A stretch of 64,000 nt of DNA from Chamaea fasciata (Eukaryota > Chordata > Aves > Passeriformes > Sylviidae), in contig JARCOQ010000003.1 in NCBI GenBank assembly GCA_029207755.1, positions 45,652,144-45,716,143 on the forward strand, given 5' to 3'. A program made the position numbers and the translations under genes. This document shows, piece after piece, positions 12,401 through 22,512 of the stretch. The notes under the pieces were generated by a model. That model was not told where the DNA came from. It did not search any database and saw only the letters and a program-made list of their open reading frames with translations. The stretch's first letter is position 1; each line of letters begins with the position of its first letter.

Positions 12401-12637
12401 TTCCTGGAAGAAAGGAAAATTTTTTACTTTTTTCGGAATAGTATCAACTGTAGCAGAAGCTGAGTAGCTGAACAGAATCTCTGGATCATTTTGATTTTAC
12501 TTTTTTTTTCTTTTCTTGATTTGTAGCCTGATTATACGGCTTTTAATCACATGAGATACCGATTGTAAGATAATATGGATACTAAGACAACTTCAGTATC
12601 CACTGAGTACTTTATACTGCATATTTCCTTTAATCTT
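9466..12637. other. Unique AT-rich noncoding DNA
   Basis: No gene, RNA or transposon family recognised over about 3.2 kb. Open frames are all 70 codons or fewer. A short (TA)7 run lies at 12080-12093. Confidence 0.55.
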
Positions 12638-12960
12638 TCAAGTAAAATTGAATTTAGAAATACCACTCATTTGACAGCAATTCTTGGCTGAAGTTCCTCT
12701 TCCTTTTTCTGCCATCCAGATGTGTTTTGCTAAGGCTGCTACCTTGTTAAGTGTCTCATATTTAGTAATATTGCTAATAGCTATTACATACCTTGTGCCA
12801 ACAACAAGTCCAGAAAATGAAATATTCATTTGTAATGCACATAACTTAGCAGTGGTAGCTGAAAAGCAGCAGCAGTAAGCACAGACAGAGTGATTGAATT
12901 AATTAGAATTATAGCCTTTGGGTTTTGCATGTGCTATTGGAATTGTAGGAATGTCTTTAC
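12638..12960. other. Candidate conserved noncoding block
   Basis: Repeat-free sequence with clustered homeodomain-type motifs (GTAATATTGCTAATAG, TTGAATTAATTAGAATT, ATTCATTTGTAATGCA) and overlapping open frames on both strands (12638-12829 minus, 12684-12878 plus). Overlapping two-strand openness without a domain is more common in constrained noncoding DNA than in coding DNA. No conservation data are available here. Confidence 0.2.
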
Positions 12961-14210
12961 TGTTTCATCCTAAATATCAAAGGTAAATGTGAAATCTTAC
13001 TGCTTTTCCTATTAAAAGTGGTGCATTTTTATGACCTCTGTTACGTATTTTGCTGTTGTTTTTCAAGTATTCCAGTTTGCCATGGACTGATTTCAGGGTA
13101 ACAGCTGATAACCCACACAGTTCTTTTACCTGTATGACAAACTTAGATCAAAATTTGGTATTTCACTGTTATCATAGATGACATCTACTCAGCACACCAA
13201 ACTTTAAGAAAGAAGTCCTTAAATTTTGGATAATACCAGTATAACCACCTTCCTTTCTGATTTTAGAAGATACTATGCTAAGCAATAACCAGTGTTCCCT
13301 CACTCTTCCAGGTCCACAAATATCTCCAAGAACCTGTACTGACTCCTTGTTGCTGTGGTTTGTCCAGCCTGGATTTTTTATTCACTTATGGTGACAATAA
13401 CAGTATGAAGAAGGGAATTCTTTGAGACAGAAAGAGCCTGCTGCTGTCATGAGGATAATTTAACACCAACTGTGAGCATCTGTTTTATTTGGTGTGGTGC
13501 TTTGGACCTCTCTGTTGTGAAGTGGAAGGACTGCTTCACAGAAAGGTGACACCAGAGGATTTGAGGAGTCGGATTCCTCTCCCTAACAAGGAGCCCTTTA
13601 AATGTCTGACTGAGCATTACCCTAAAATATACCAATGTTATTTGTGCTTGCTATTTGGCTGAGTATCCAGGTCAAATTTTAGGCTTTTAATGGGGAAAAA
13701 ATGTATAAGAAATATAATGTGTATTTAGCATGCAAAAGTAAAAAAAGGTTCGAAGTTATTTAAGCTGCGTCCCTAAAGCCTATAAAGCAAAGTTTACTTC
13801 AACTGACAAGGTTTTCTGTGCTCAACACATCATATGATCTCAACACTGGAACCATTTTTACTTTCAGGAGTCATAAAAAGAGATGCAGATATTTTATCAA
13901 AGCAGAACTTCACATTTAGAAATTATGTTAGAAATAATGACAATGATAATGAATGGCTAATGGCTTCAAACTAGACATACAATAATGACAGGACTCAAAA
14001 GTTGTAAGGAAGAGTGAAATTCCAAATGTTTTTCTTTGTTATACCCTTTTTATTCATATAGACACCAGGAAGCATTACAGACCTAGTGAAAGACTGTCCT
14101 AATGCAGGCAAGATCCAGTTAAAAAAGGAAAATATAATTCTACAGAAATCTTCTGTTGCAAAACCAAAAACTGCCAGCATATCTGACTGAAACTGTATTC
14201 TCTGAGAACG
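12961..14210. other. Unique sequence, nothing recognised
   Basis: No gene, repeat family or RNA recognised. Open frames are short and featureless. Confidence 0.5.
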
Positions 14211-14400
14211 GTGCTCTGAAATTTGAAAGGTCTGGGTTCAGTTTCTGGCTTGGCTACAGATTTCCTCTAGGCAAATCACTCACATCTTGCTGTGGCTCAG
14301 TTCTCCAACTGCAAAAGGGAGATAATGTTTCCCTGCCTTACAAAAGGTTTGTGAAGATGAGTTCATTAACGTTTGATAAATGTAGTGCTGGAGACCATAT
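14211..14400 (+). mobile_element. MIR-type CORE-SINE (ancient amniote SINE)
   Basis: The order of diagnostic blocks matches MIR/amniote CORE-SINEs. There is a tRNA-derived head with a B-box remnant (GTCTGGGTTCAGTTTCTGGC), then TAGGCAAATCACTCACATCT, GTGGCTCAGTTCTCCAACTG, CAAAAGGGAGATAATG, CCCTGCCTTACAAAAGG, TTGTGAAGATGAGTTCATTA and a tail resembling GGGGGCCATAT. MIR-class SINEs spread before or around the amniote radiation, so a copy in a bird is old and divergent. Only the plus-strand order of blocks fits. A 132-codon open frame covering this interval is incidental. Confidence 0.85.
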
Positions 14401-15995
14401 CACTGTCAAGCAAGTGTGGAATACAGCCTCAGCAGTATCTCCCAAAGCTTGTGAAGTGAACTCTTTTGAGGAAATATACTTTGTTTTCCCCAGGCTGGTG
14501 AATGGCCACAGCTTTCCCACTTCACACACTGAAGCACAGACTGTGGAGAGCTGAAGTGGACTGACTGAACATCCATATGAAGACTCAAGCTGTATGAGAA
14601 GTCATCTTTCTGGTTTTCATAGTCTTGTCTTTATCCAGGTTATGCTCTGATTTTCCTATTGAGACTTGTTGGTATATGCAATTGTCTGACATGGTGAGAG
14701 GTTTGTCTGCTTTTCACTGAGTTCTCTCTATCCATTGCAGAGTGCAGCAACTGTGGCTTGCTGAACGAAAAAATAGATGGAATTTATTCCCTTCCCCCTT
14801 TCATTGCTGCTATTCAAACTAGAGAACTAAAAGACTTAACATAATTGCTACATTATCTAGGTCTGACAGCTCTCTTGTTGTATGTTCTAAAGGAGATGGC
14901 CCAGGAAGATGTTATATGTGTTATCTATCAGAGCTGAATTTTCAAACCCTCCGCCTGTAAGCTTTAGTCTTCCGACCTCAAAAGCAGCTAAGAGGAGTTG
15001 GTGGATTTCTCTTAAGAAAATCCATCCAGTGCCAGGGGGAAGGCATTAGGCCTTGGACCCTTCAATGCTTTACCCCAGAGATATTATACTAAGTGGTACT
15101 CTTCTCTGAATAATAAATCCTCTATGAATAATAGTGGTCAGAAGAGGACCATTGGTAGAATAAACAGCCTTCAGTAACTATTCTATTTTGGACAAAAACA
15201 CACTTCACACTCTCTCTGATGAAACAATAGTAGCTGCAACATTTTAGGGGTGAACAGTTTCATCTGAATATGTTGTGAGAAGGCAACAGTGAAATAGGGA
15301 AATTAAAGGATTCAGATTCATGTGACTGTCATTGTTTCCTCAGCAAATTCAGTTGTGGGAAAAATTAATGCCTTTCTTGGAGAGAGTGGTTCTGTTCCAC
15401 ATGATCATCCTGCACAAAAATTTTTGACAGCAGAATTTCTTCAAACTTCCGACTTAAATCATAAAAAATTTTCAGGTAAGTCAAGAGATAAAAGCAAATA
15501 TATCTTGACTAAGGTGTTAATTAGTTTGAAGAAAAGACTGCTAGCAGCATGTTGACAGCTTGTGGGTGGCTTCAATGATAGCTTGCAGCTTCTCTGGGAA
15601 TATTACCCATTTTCCCCCCTAAAGGATGCCCGCAATATCCAATTTTGGAAGGGTATGGGTTTGCGAATATTACATCTGTGGTTCATAGAAAAAAAATCAC
15701 TTAAGGAAATTAAAGAAAAAAGAAATCGTAGTTTTTGTACCTGAATTCCTTGCTTTCTGTAAAAAAACCCTTGATAATTTGTACTATTACATAACCAGGC
15801 CTGTAAGATTATTTGAGGACATCTTCTGTTTATTTTCTTAATCACCTGCCAGAGGAACAAAATCGTGCAAATCTTGAAAAACTATTCTTTTGCATATGAA
15901 TTCTTGCACCTTACTGATTATTAACAAAATATCAGAATGCCTTCTACTCAAACAACAAGATTAAAATCTATGAACTGCAGTTGTTTTTTCTTCCT
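14401..15995. other. Unique sequence, nothing recognised
   Basis: No gene or repeat family recognised. The longest open frames are 77-85 codons and lack any known motif. Confidence 0.5.
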
Positions 15996-16020
15996 CCCCC
16001 CCCCCCCCGCCCCCCTGCCC
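15996..16020. repeat. C-rich run (13 C, G, then C6)
   Basis: A 13-base C run, one G, six C, then TGCCC. On the minus strand this is a G13 tract. It lies about 55 bp from the 3' end of the CR1 to its right. It is a likely site of sequencing and length errors, and the surrounding 211-codon open frame starts inside the flank and depends on it. Confidence 0.9.
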
Positions 16021-16073
16021 TTAAATTTAATGTTTCTCTAAATGGGTTAATTGATATCAATGGGAATAGTTGC

Positions 16074-16735
16074 AGAATGAATCACAGTGTCTCTCAGAAT
16101 GGGTCAGGTTGGAAGGAACCACAGCGGGTCATCTGGTCCAACTTCCCTACTCAGGCAGGGTCGTCCTACAGTGCCTGGCACAGGATTGTGTCTAGACGGT
16201 TCTTGAACTTCTCCAGGAGGGAGAATCCACAACCTCCCTTAAAAATTTGTTCAGTGTGCTGTTGCCCATACAGTAAAGAAGTTCTTCCTCATATTCAGGT
16301 TAAACTTCCTGTGCATCTGTTTCTTCCCATTGCCTCTTGTCCTATTGGTTGGTACCACCAAGAAGAGCCTGGATTCATCTTCTTGGCATCCTCCCTTTCG
16401 ATATCAATAGACCTTGATGAGGTCCCCTCTCAGTCATCTCTTCTCAAGTCTGATCAGGCCCAGCTCCCTTGGCCTTTCCTCACAAGAGAGAAGATCCAGT
16501 CCCTTGATGAACTCTGCAGCACTCTGCTGGATCTGCTCCAGAAGTTCCATGTCTCTTCTGTACTGAGTTGTCCAAAACTGGACAAAACACTCCAAATATG
16601 GCCTCGCCAGGGCTGAGGAAGCGGGGTAGGACCACCCTCCTTGTCCTGCTGGCTATCCTTTCCTAACGTGCCCCAGGATACCATTGGCCTTCCTGGACAC
16701 GAGGGCACACTGCTGGCTCTGTGTGGTGCAATTCA
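16074..16735 (-). mobile_element. CR1 LINE fragment, about 660 bp, minus strand
   Basis: The plus strand carries the complement of the CR1 3' end (GTCAGGTTGGAAGGAACCAC), then the complement of ORF2 back to the SQQCA block. Minus-strand translation shows SQQCALVSRKANGILGHVRK, a hallmark of the C-terminal part of the CR1 reverse transcriptase ORF. Further downstream, a motif like QQSAAEFIKGL and LGLIRLEKR can be followed across a frameshift. Frameshifts and stops make it a dead fragment, 5'-truncated. The 211-codon plus-strand frame at 15981-16616 is antisense to it and is not a gene. Confidence 0.96.
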
Positions 16736-17939
16736 CTGCAGTGTGAGAATTGGGGTTGCTACAATAAGGAATGCAAGAGAGAAAATGAGAAGAACAAGTG
16801 ACTTTTCCCATCTCTGCACTAGACTGCAAAAAGAGCTGTATTTGTCTCACTTCTTTCTCTTCTGCAGCCACTAGTCAAACAATATGAAAGCAAACACAAT
16901 GAAAACAAGTTGGATCTGATGGCAATAATGCAGTCTTACTTACCTCGAAGCCTGGCTTCTGTTCAACACACTATTTGGCCATAGCCTTTGGAATGGGAGA
17001 CAGGCAAGACCTTGGTGTTTTTCATGTGCTTAGGAATAAAGAACAAAGACGCTGCTGTTATACTGTCCAGGCTTCCTAGAATCCCTGGAATGGTGGTCTG
17101 TGCTCCATAAAAGCTCTGGCTAGGACGGTATTCAACCACATACTAACTCTTTTCTGCAGTGGATATACTTTTCTGTGTTTGGAATTGTTGCTGGTTAATC
17201 TTTTTTAAGCAAAGAAAAATGGATCAGCTCTTACAAAGGTTTTACACAAAATATGTGAGAGAATATGATGAAAAGCTGTTTCTAGATATTAAAAAAAGAG
17301 TGCATTTGGCATATATATATATACGTATATTTGCCAAGTGTATGACTCCTAGAAAATATCAGTTACTTATTCACAGATGAAAATAGTGGATCAAAACAAG
17401 CACAGATTGTCCTACAGTAATGCAAACAAGGAGTCTGAAGTAAGGCATTAATAAAGGCAAGCAGGGTGGAATTTCATCCTCAGTACTTGCCTATTGAATT
17501 ATATCTTTAAAACTGCACCTGTCAGGGGGTTTAGTGTTAGCTTGTCAAGGCAAAATACTTATTTTTTCTTCCAGTAGTCACTGAAGTTCACTATAAAGCC
17601 CTATCCTGCTGTAAGAAAAGAAAGTGAAAGCTGCATGCATTTAGCTTTCAGGTAGAGGAATCTGCAAAGGGCAGGACCACCACCCAGAGAGGAGCAGGAG
17701 GAGCAACTGAAGTCTTCTAAAATATAATACGATAGAAACTGTCATTCCTTTTCACTGGGATTTTCCCTAGATGCCAAAATTCCTCTCACCCGCCTAAAGA
17801 AGTCTGAGTAGGTTTTGACTGTTTGGGAATTTATCCCCATTACCTTATAAATGTCATTTTACTTGGTGAATAATTTCCCAGCATATTCACCTTCATTTCC
17901 ACCTGGCAGGAAAGAATAGCATAAATTACAGATGAGAGG
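16736..17939. other. Unique sequence, no gene supported
   Basis: Two good polypyrimidine-CAG acceptor-like sites occur on the plus strand, ending at 16867 and 17159. Neither is followed by a recognisable exon with a paired donor. Nothing else identified. Confidence 0.45.
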
Positions 17940-18460
17940 AACTATCCCAGAAAGGCAATGCTGAGGGCAGGGGAGGGGGATCCTCCTAAACTCTAGTCAC
18001 AAATAGAAGGATTCTCTGCTGGGGTGACACTGAGCCCAATGGACTGTTTTCGTAGAAATCCGCATTAGCTGATGGGGAGGGGAAACCCTTTCTGCAAGCA
18101 ACTAGGTGGAAAACTGATTGGTCTTTCAATGATAATCTGCACTCCAAATGGGAGAGAAGTAGCTATCACACGAGCAAAAGGGCATGGAGATGTTTGTTCC
18201 CTGTTGGAGTCCAGTGCTGCTGCGCATCTGGAGGCTGGGAGTCCAGGGTTGCTGGGGCTCTTGTCTCATGGGATGGTTGCTGCTGGACAGGGAGGCTGTG
18301 GGAAGCAGTGCCTTGGGCAAGGGGCTGTTCAGGCTGTGTGGGGAAGGGTGCCATGAAGGTTAAATGTATGCATCTCCATCTCTGTCACATTTGTTGGTCT
18401 CAGGGCCAAGGTTTGCTGGAGCTGGACAGTGGAGGTCCAACCTCTGTTTTCTGAGGTTTC
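17940..18460. other. Locally GC-rich patch, unassigned
   Basis: G-rich plus strand relative to the neighbours (GGCAGGGGAGGGGGATCC near 17967; CAGGGAGGCTGTGGGAAGCA near 18289). It has several overlapping open frames on both strands, none with a recognisable product. It is CpG-poor and so not a typical CpG-island promoter. It may be an unrecognised decayed repeat. Confidence 0.35.
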
Positions 18461-21400
18461 TCTGAGTCGCTGAGAAAAAAGGAACAGTACTGCCAATTTT
18501 GAGGTTCAGACAACACTGTCATGAAGTGGCATCTGTTAAAATGCATCAGTAACCTCAGTTTAAAGAGGAAGAAATAAAAATCCCTGGTTGTAGGAGAGAA
18601 GCAGTATACATTGAGTAAATAGGCCAAAACCAAATAACAGCAATCAGACAGAAGGAGACTACTCGGATGAGCTCTGTGCTATTCCTCAGGCAAAATGATC
18701 CCATTTTGCCAGAGGTAATATGTTTTATTCATGTGTTTCCTTCATGAAGTGGTTTCTTTGTAAAAGATCTTTCTGCATGGTTAGGGTATAAATAATTGCA
18801 ACTAATACTCAATCATTACATGTGCAGTAGAAATATTAAAGAATAAAAATTCAATTTTTATATAAATTAACTACCCAATATTCCAGTAAGGGCTTGTGTG
18901 ACCTTAAACTGTAAGATCCATGTGAATTTTCTTTGAAATTTTTATTAGGTGAATATTATAAAAAAGTAGAAGCAGTAGCTGGATTTCAGACAACAGGAAT
19001 TTCTATACATTTAATACCATACCGTACTATTCTAGAGAATAACAGAAATTGTTTATATGCTACAAAGTGATGTCTTCTTTTGGTATCAGTTATCTGTAAA
19101 ACCTGTAGCTGGACCTAGACCCCATATTCCCGAGATTCATGCAATTTCTCGAATAGGAAGAGTTATGGAGTTAGACATATTTTGACCCAATGTAGAAAGC
19201 AGTAGAAATTCAGAGGGCAGTGCAGACAATTGGTGAAAAGTTAGCAGCATAGGAAAGTTTAAATTCCCACCTTTATGAGGTAGCAGTACATGAGGTCGTT
19301 ATTAACATCATTCACGGAACAGAAGGTCAGCCAGCTCTTGCCCTCACTGTGAGCTGCCATGCAAATAAATAGGCCTTTGTTTCCAATGGTAGAAACAGGC
19401 TTATCTTTACATACACTCCATGGATATTCATCTCTGTCTATGATTCATTCTTTGTAGTTACCTAAAAAGTTTTAATCATCTTGCGAGGAAGACTAGCTAA
19501 TGCTCCATAATTTAAGTGACCTGTCACACTACATAGAAAAAGCCAAAGCAGTTCACTGATGCTTGTTTTTCAAGGCCATTTATAGACTCTAGGTTTTCAA
19601 GCCATGAGCCAAGCACTTCTGGGAGGAAAAGAAAAAGAAAAATGAAAATGACAACAGCAACAACAAAAAGATAAAGACCAAAATTCAGATCTATGCCTGA
19701 AAAATTTTGGAATGGCAAAATATGCTGAAAATTTTGGAGATTCATGTGGAATTAAAAGAGAAGTAATGGTTGCCTGACAAGTTAAGATGAAAATTTTTAA
19801 ATATGAGAGTACTCTCCCAACCCTGTGCTTGGCACCAGCAAAAAAAGGTAGTTTGACTGCAGCAGTCATGGGGGCAATTTGCTATGTAGTTATGAATTAA
19901 TTCCACTTTTCACTGTTACTTTTGCTGACTAAAGGAGCGTATTAGAAAACATGCTGGTACTTATGAATGTCCTTGGATTAGAATTGAGGAAATCTGCATC
20001 CTTGCATTAGAACAATTTTGTTTCAAATCTGTTCTTATCCCTGCAAAAGGTGAATTGCAGGCACTCTGAATGTACTGAGCTCAGCTCAGGAGCAACTATA
20101 TGATTGGCTGCTCTACTTCACAGAGCGGTTTGTATTGTTACCTAATGGGCCACTGAGTAGGTTTTTAATCCTTTTATCAATGACTGCTATGTCAAGAAAT
20201 GAAGATTAAGTCAAAATATTCTCTGTCTGTTTTACCCTGTCAACACTTTCACTTGGTATAAAATATTATCAATGGTGTTATTTTGTGCTACTATTGTACG
20301 AACTAGTCACTAACCTTAGTTAGTGATTAGGAGTTTCTGACACTAGCTCAGTTGTTGTGTGATGCTCACAACAAATACATTTACAGAATGGTAACAAGAG
20401 AGGAGATTGCCTAGATCACAGTCAATAAATTATATTGCTGCTACAAGCTGAACCCTATTTTACCATCACACAATGGATGTCTGAAAGTGAGATGCTTCAG
20501 CTCCTAATTGTGATTGTGATTGTTCTGACTGAAGACAGAAGTTTAACTGCTAAAATATGCATCAGTCTTTCAGCCTGAATGAAATGCATAAGTTTTCAAA
20601 TTAATTGCAAAGGAATAATTAAACTTATCTGCTGAAGCCTAAAGCAGTTTGTGATTTAGTTTGTGATTTGTGCATTTGTAGTAAACTCCTTCCTCTTCTC
20701 CTGGTGTTCTGTTATACTCCGAGAGGGTTTAGATACCTCATAGTGGAAAGATTCCTGTCAGGTGGTGTGAGATATGCTGTGAAGAAGAGTGAGTTTTTTC
20801 TTGGGGGAAAAAGAAAGTGCCTATAGGATTTGGATGAGTTTTCCCTTTTTTTGACAGTTTATTTGCTTTCAAAGCTGCAATTTTTTTCTCATAGGAAAAT
20901 GTCTTAGGCTACCTTTAAAGCTACGTGGCAAATGAGAACCTTGAAACCAGAGAAGATGACTGCTATCAGTGAAAGGAAATAGCCAATTTTTAGCTGCATA
21001 GTAATAGTGAATTTTTTTTAGCTCTGTATCAAAAATAAAATAAAAATTCAGTAGAAGGAGCTTTTCTGTAACTGTTATAAAACAGATTATAAGAGATTGA
21101 ATTGAATTTTTCAGGGAAATACTGTATCTTCCTTGTAGTAAATGCATCTGAAAAGAGGTTTTGTGTTTGAAGCAGTGTTCTGATCTTCCCTTGTCAGATA
21201 CACAGAATAGAAAAGCTATAGAGTTAAAAGGGCAAAGGTCACTAGTTGTTCTAAATTGCCTCAGTTTCTGTTTGAACAGTAAGAATATTAAAACCATGTG
21301 CCTTATGGTCTGTAGTAAAGTGAGCCAGAGTTATCAGGGATAAAGGGCCGAGGTCCACAAGTTCATAGGAGCAGACAGTAATTTACCTTAGCCAAAGATC

Positions 21401-21974
21401 TAAAAGACCTAAATAAGTTCAATATTATTTTGGAGATGCAGCTTAGAACTTCTGTAAGGATATTTGAAAGGATTTGTTTTCTCCTGTTAAGAATTATGCA
21501 TCACCATATCTCACTTAAAAATCACCCCTCAATAGATTATTCTGAAGCACTTCTATACTGATTTTCAGACTATCTTTTGTCTGACAAGACCATTACCTTC
21601 AAAGCTATGAGGTATCTGAGGTTACAGAGAGAGATGTTTGTGGTAAGGTGAACAAGCACAGAATCATGTTTTCCTGACAATATTAAAAATGTAGTTGAGG
21701 GAGACGAGAGAAAAATCTGTAAAAACACATGAACTATGGAAAGTCAGCAGCAAATGAGACAAGATGCTAACCAAGAAAGGATTGATACTGAAAAATAGGA
21801 GGGGGAAACACTTAGGAAAGCTTCTAAAGTTTATTCAGGAATTTTTTATAGATTCATTGTTAATCTTTGCAAAAGATATTTTAGTGCCAATAATCAACTA
21901 TATACTGTAGACACAGAGGTAGATCTAGTGGTCCTGGGATTGAAAAGGATGATACCACTTTCTCATTCAGTTTG
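18461..21974. other. Unique AT-rich noncoding DNA
   Basis: No gene or known repeat family recognised over 3.5 kb. A perfect 12-bp tandem duplication (AGTTTGTGATTT twice) lies at 20646-20669. A 142-codon minus-strand frame at 20869-21297 has no recognisable domain. Confidence 0.5.
21970..21974. repeat. Left target-site duplication of solo LTR (GTTTG)
   Basis: GTTTG immediately precedes the LTR's first base and is repeated immediately after its last base. A 5-bp duplication is typical of ERVL-like (class III) integrations. Alpharetrovirus/ERVK-type elements usually give 6 bp and gamma/ERV1 types 4 bp. Confidence 0.85.
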
Positions 21975-22246
21975 TGTCCTGGGTTGTAGTATAAGATGTG
22001 CACAAAGTGTTCTATCACCAACTTCATGAACTGTTGAATCCAGGTGGGGCAGTGTTTTCCCAGACCCCCTCCCTCTGGACCATTATCTTCTGTTAATGGC
22101 CAATCAAATGCCTTGCCCATGGCTCATAGATAACTCCCTCCGGGACTTATCTCTGTTCAATGGGCCATCAAGGACCCCCTGCATGACTCATCATCCCATT
22201 GTGAGATGCTCAGTCCAGGAAGAGGAACCAAGCATTCTCACCTGGG

Positions 22247-22252
22247 TATAAT
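22247..22252 (+). promoter_or_regulatory. TATA-like box within solo LTR
   Basis: TATAAT at the U3 end of the LTR, about 200 bp upstream of the poly-A signal. This spacing fits a short U3-to-R transition. Promoter activity in the host is unknown. Confidence 0.5.
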
Positions 22253-22450
22253 CTGGAGTTTGGGACAGTAGAGGGGGCCCTTACCCACTAGATTCCGCGA
22301 GAACCAGAGCTACCAGACCTTTCTACAAGATCACTGCTTCAAGAAGACTACCTCATCTGGACTGCTTCCATCACTCTGCTCAAGTAGTATTCTAACTCTG
22401 TCAGTGTTCTTTTGTATTATTGCATCTATTTTTTTTTTCCCTTTCTTCCT

Positions 22451-22456
22451 ATTAAA
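22451..22456 (+). terminator. ATTAAA polyadenylation signal in solo LTR
   Basis: ATTAAA follows a T-rich stretch (22432-22450) near the LTR 3' end, 51 bp before the terminal CA. It is the usual position for the R-region poly-A signal. It could truncate host transcripts crossing the insertion on the plus strand. Confidence 0.6.
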
Positions 22457-22507
22457 TTGTATCTCTGACTTGGACCCTCTCATTTGTTTTGCTTTCAAAC
22501 CACTACA

Positions 22508-22512
22508 GTTTG
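22508..22512. repeat. Right target-site duplication of solo LTR (GTTTG)
   Basis: Identical to the five bases at 21970-21974, confirming both LTR boundaries. Confidence 0.85.

Larger units (their letters stand above)
21975..22507 (+). mobile_element. Solo LTR of an endogenous retrovirus (533 bp, ERVL-like)
   Basis: The element starts TGTCCTGGGTTG and ends AACCACTACA, giving the canonical TGT...ACA LTR ends, and is bracketed by identical GTTTG. Inside are a TATA-like box (22247-22252) and an ATTAAA poly-A signal (22451-22456), in the right order for U3-R-U5 on the plus strand. No gag, pol or env sequence adjoins either side. It is therefore a solo LTR, left by recombination between the two LTRs of a former provirus. 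The start TGTCCTGGGTT is familiar from LTR families of neoavian birds. I do not assign a named subfamily. No coding potential remains. Confidence 0.88.

Noticed and set aside
14156..14554. 132-codon plus-strand frame
   Set aside because: It overlaps a MIR-type SINE over about half its length and has no domain.
15981..16616. Longest open frame in the window, 211 codons, plus strand
   Set aside because: Most of it is antisense to a minus-strand CR1 LINE fragment, and its N-terminal proline run comes from the poly-C tract. It is not a gene.
16653..16871. Minus-strand open frame with a reverse transcriptase motif (SQQCAL...KANGILG)
   Set aside because: The motif is genuine CR1, but only the last part of the frame is CR1 and the rest is flanking sequence read in frame. 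It is part of a dead element.
16868..16983. Possible terminal exon after the acceptor-like TTCTCTTCTGCAG on the plus strand (open for 38 codons to a TAG)
   Set aside because: A good acceptor and a short open stretch alone are expected by chance over 64 kb. No paired upstream exon, poly-A context or homology was found.
20869..21297. 142-codon minus-strand frame
   Set aside because: No recognisable domain. Its Phe/Leu/Tyr-rich composition reflects AT-rich DNA.
21881..22120. 79-codon minus-strand frame across the LTR left boundary
   Set aside because: It crosses the insertion junction and lies antisense to the LTR, so it is an artefact.
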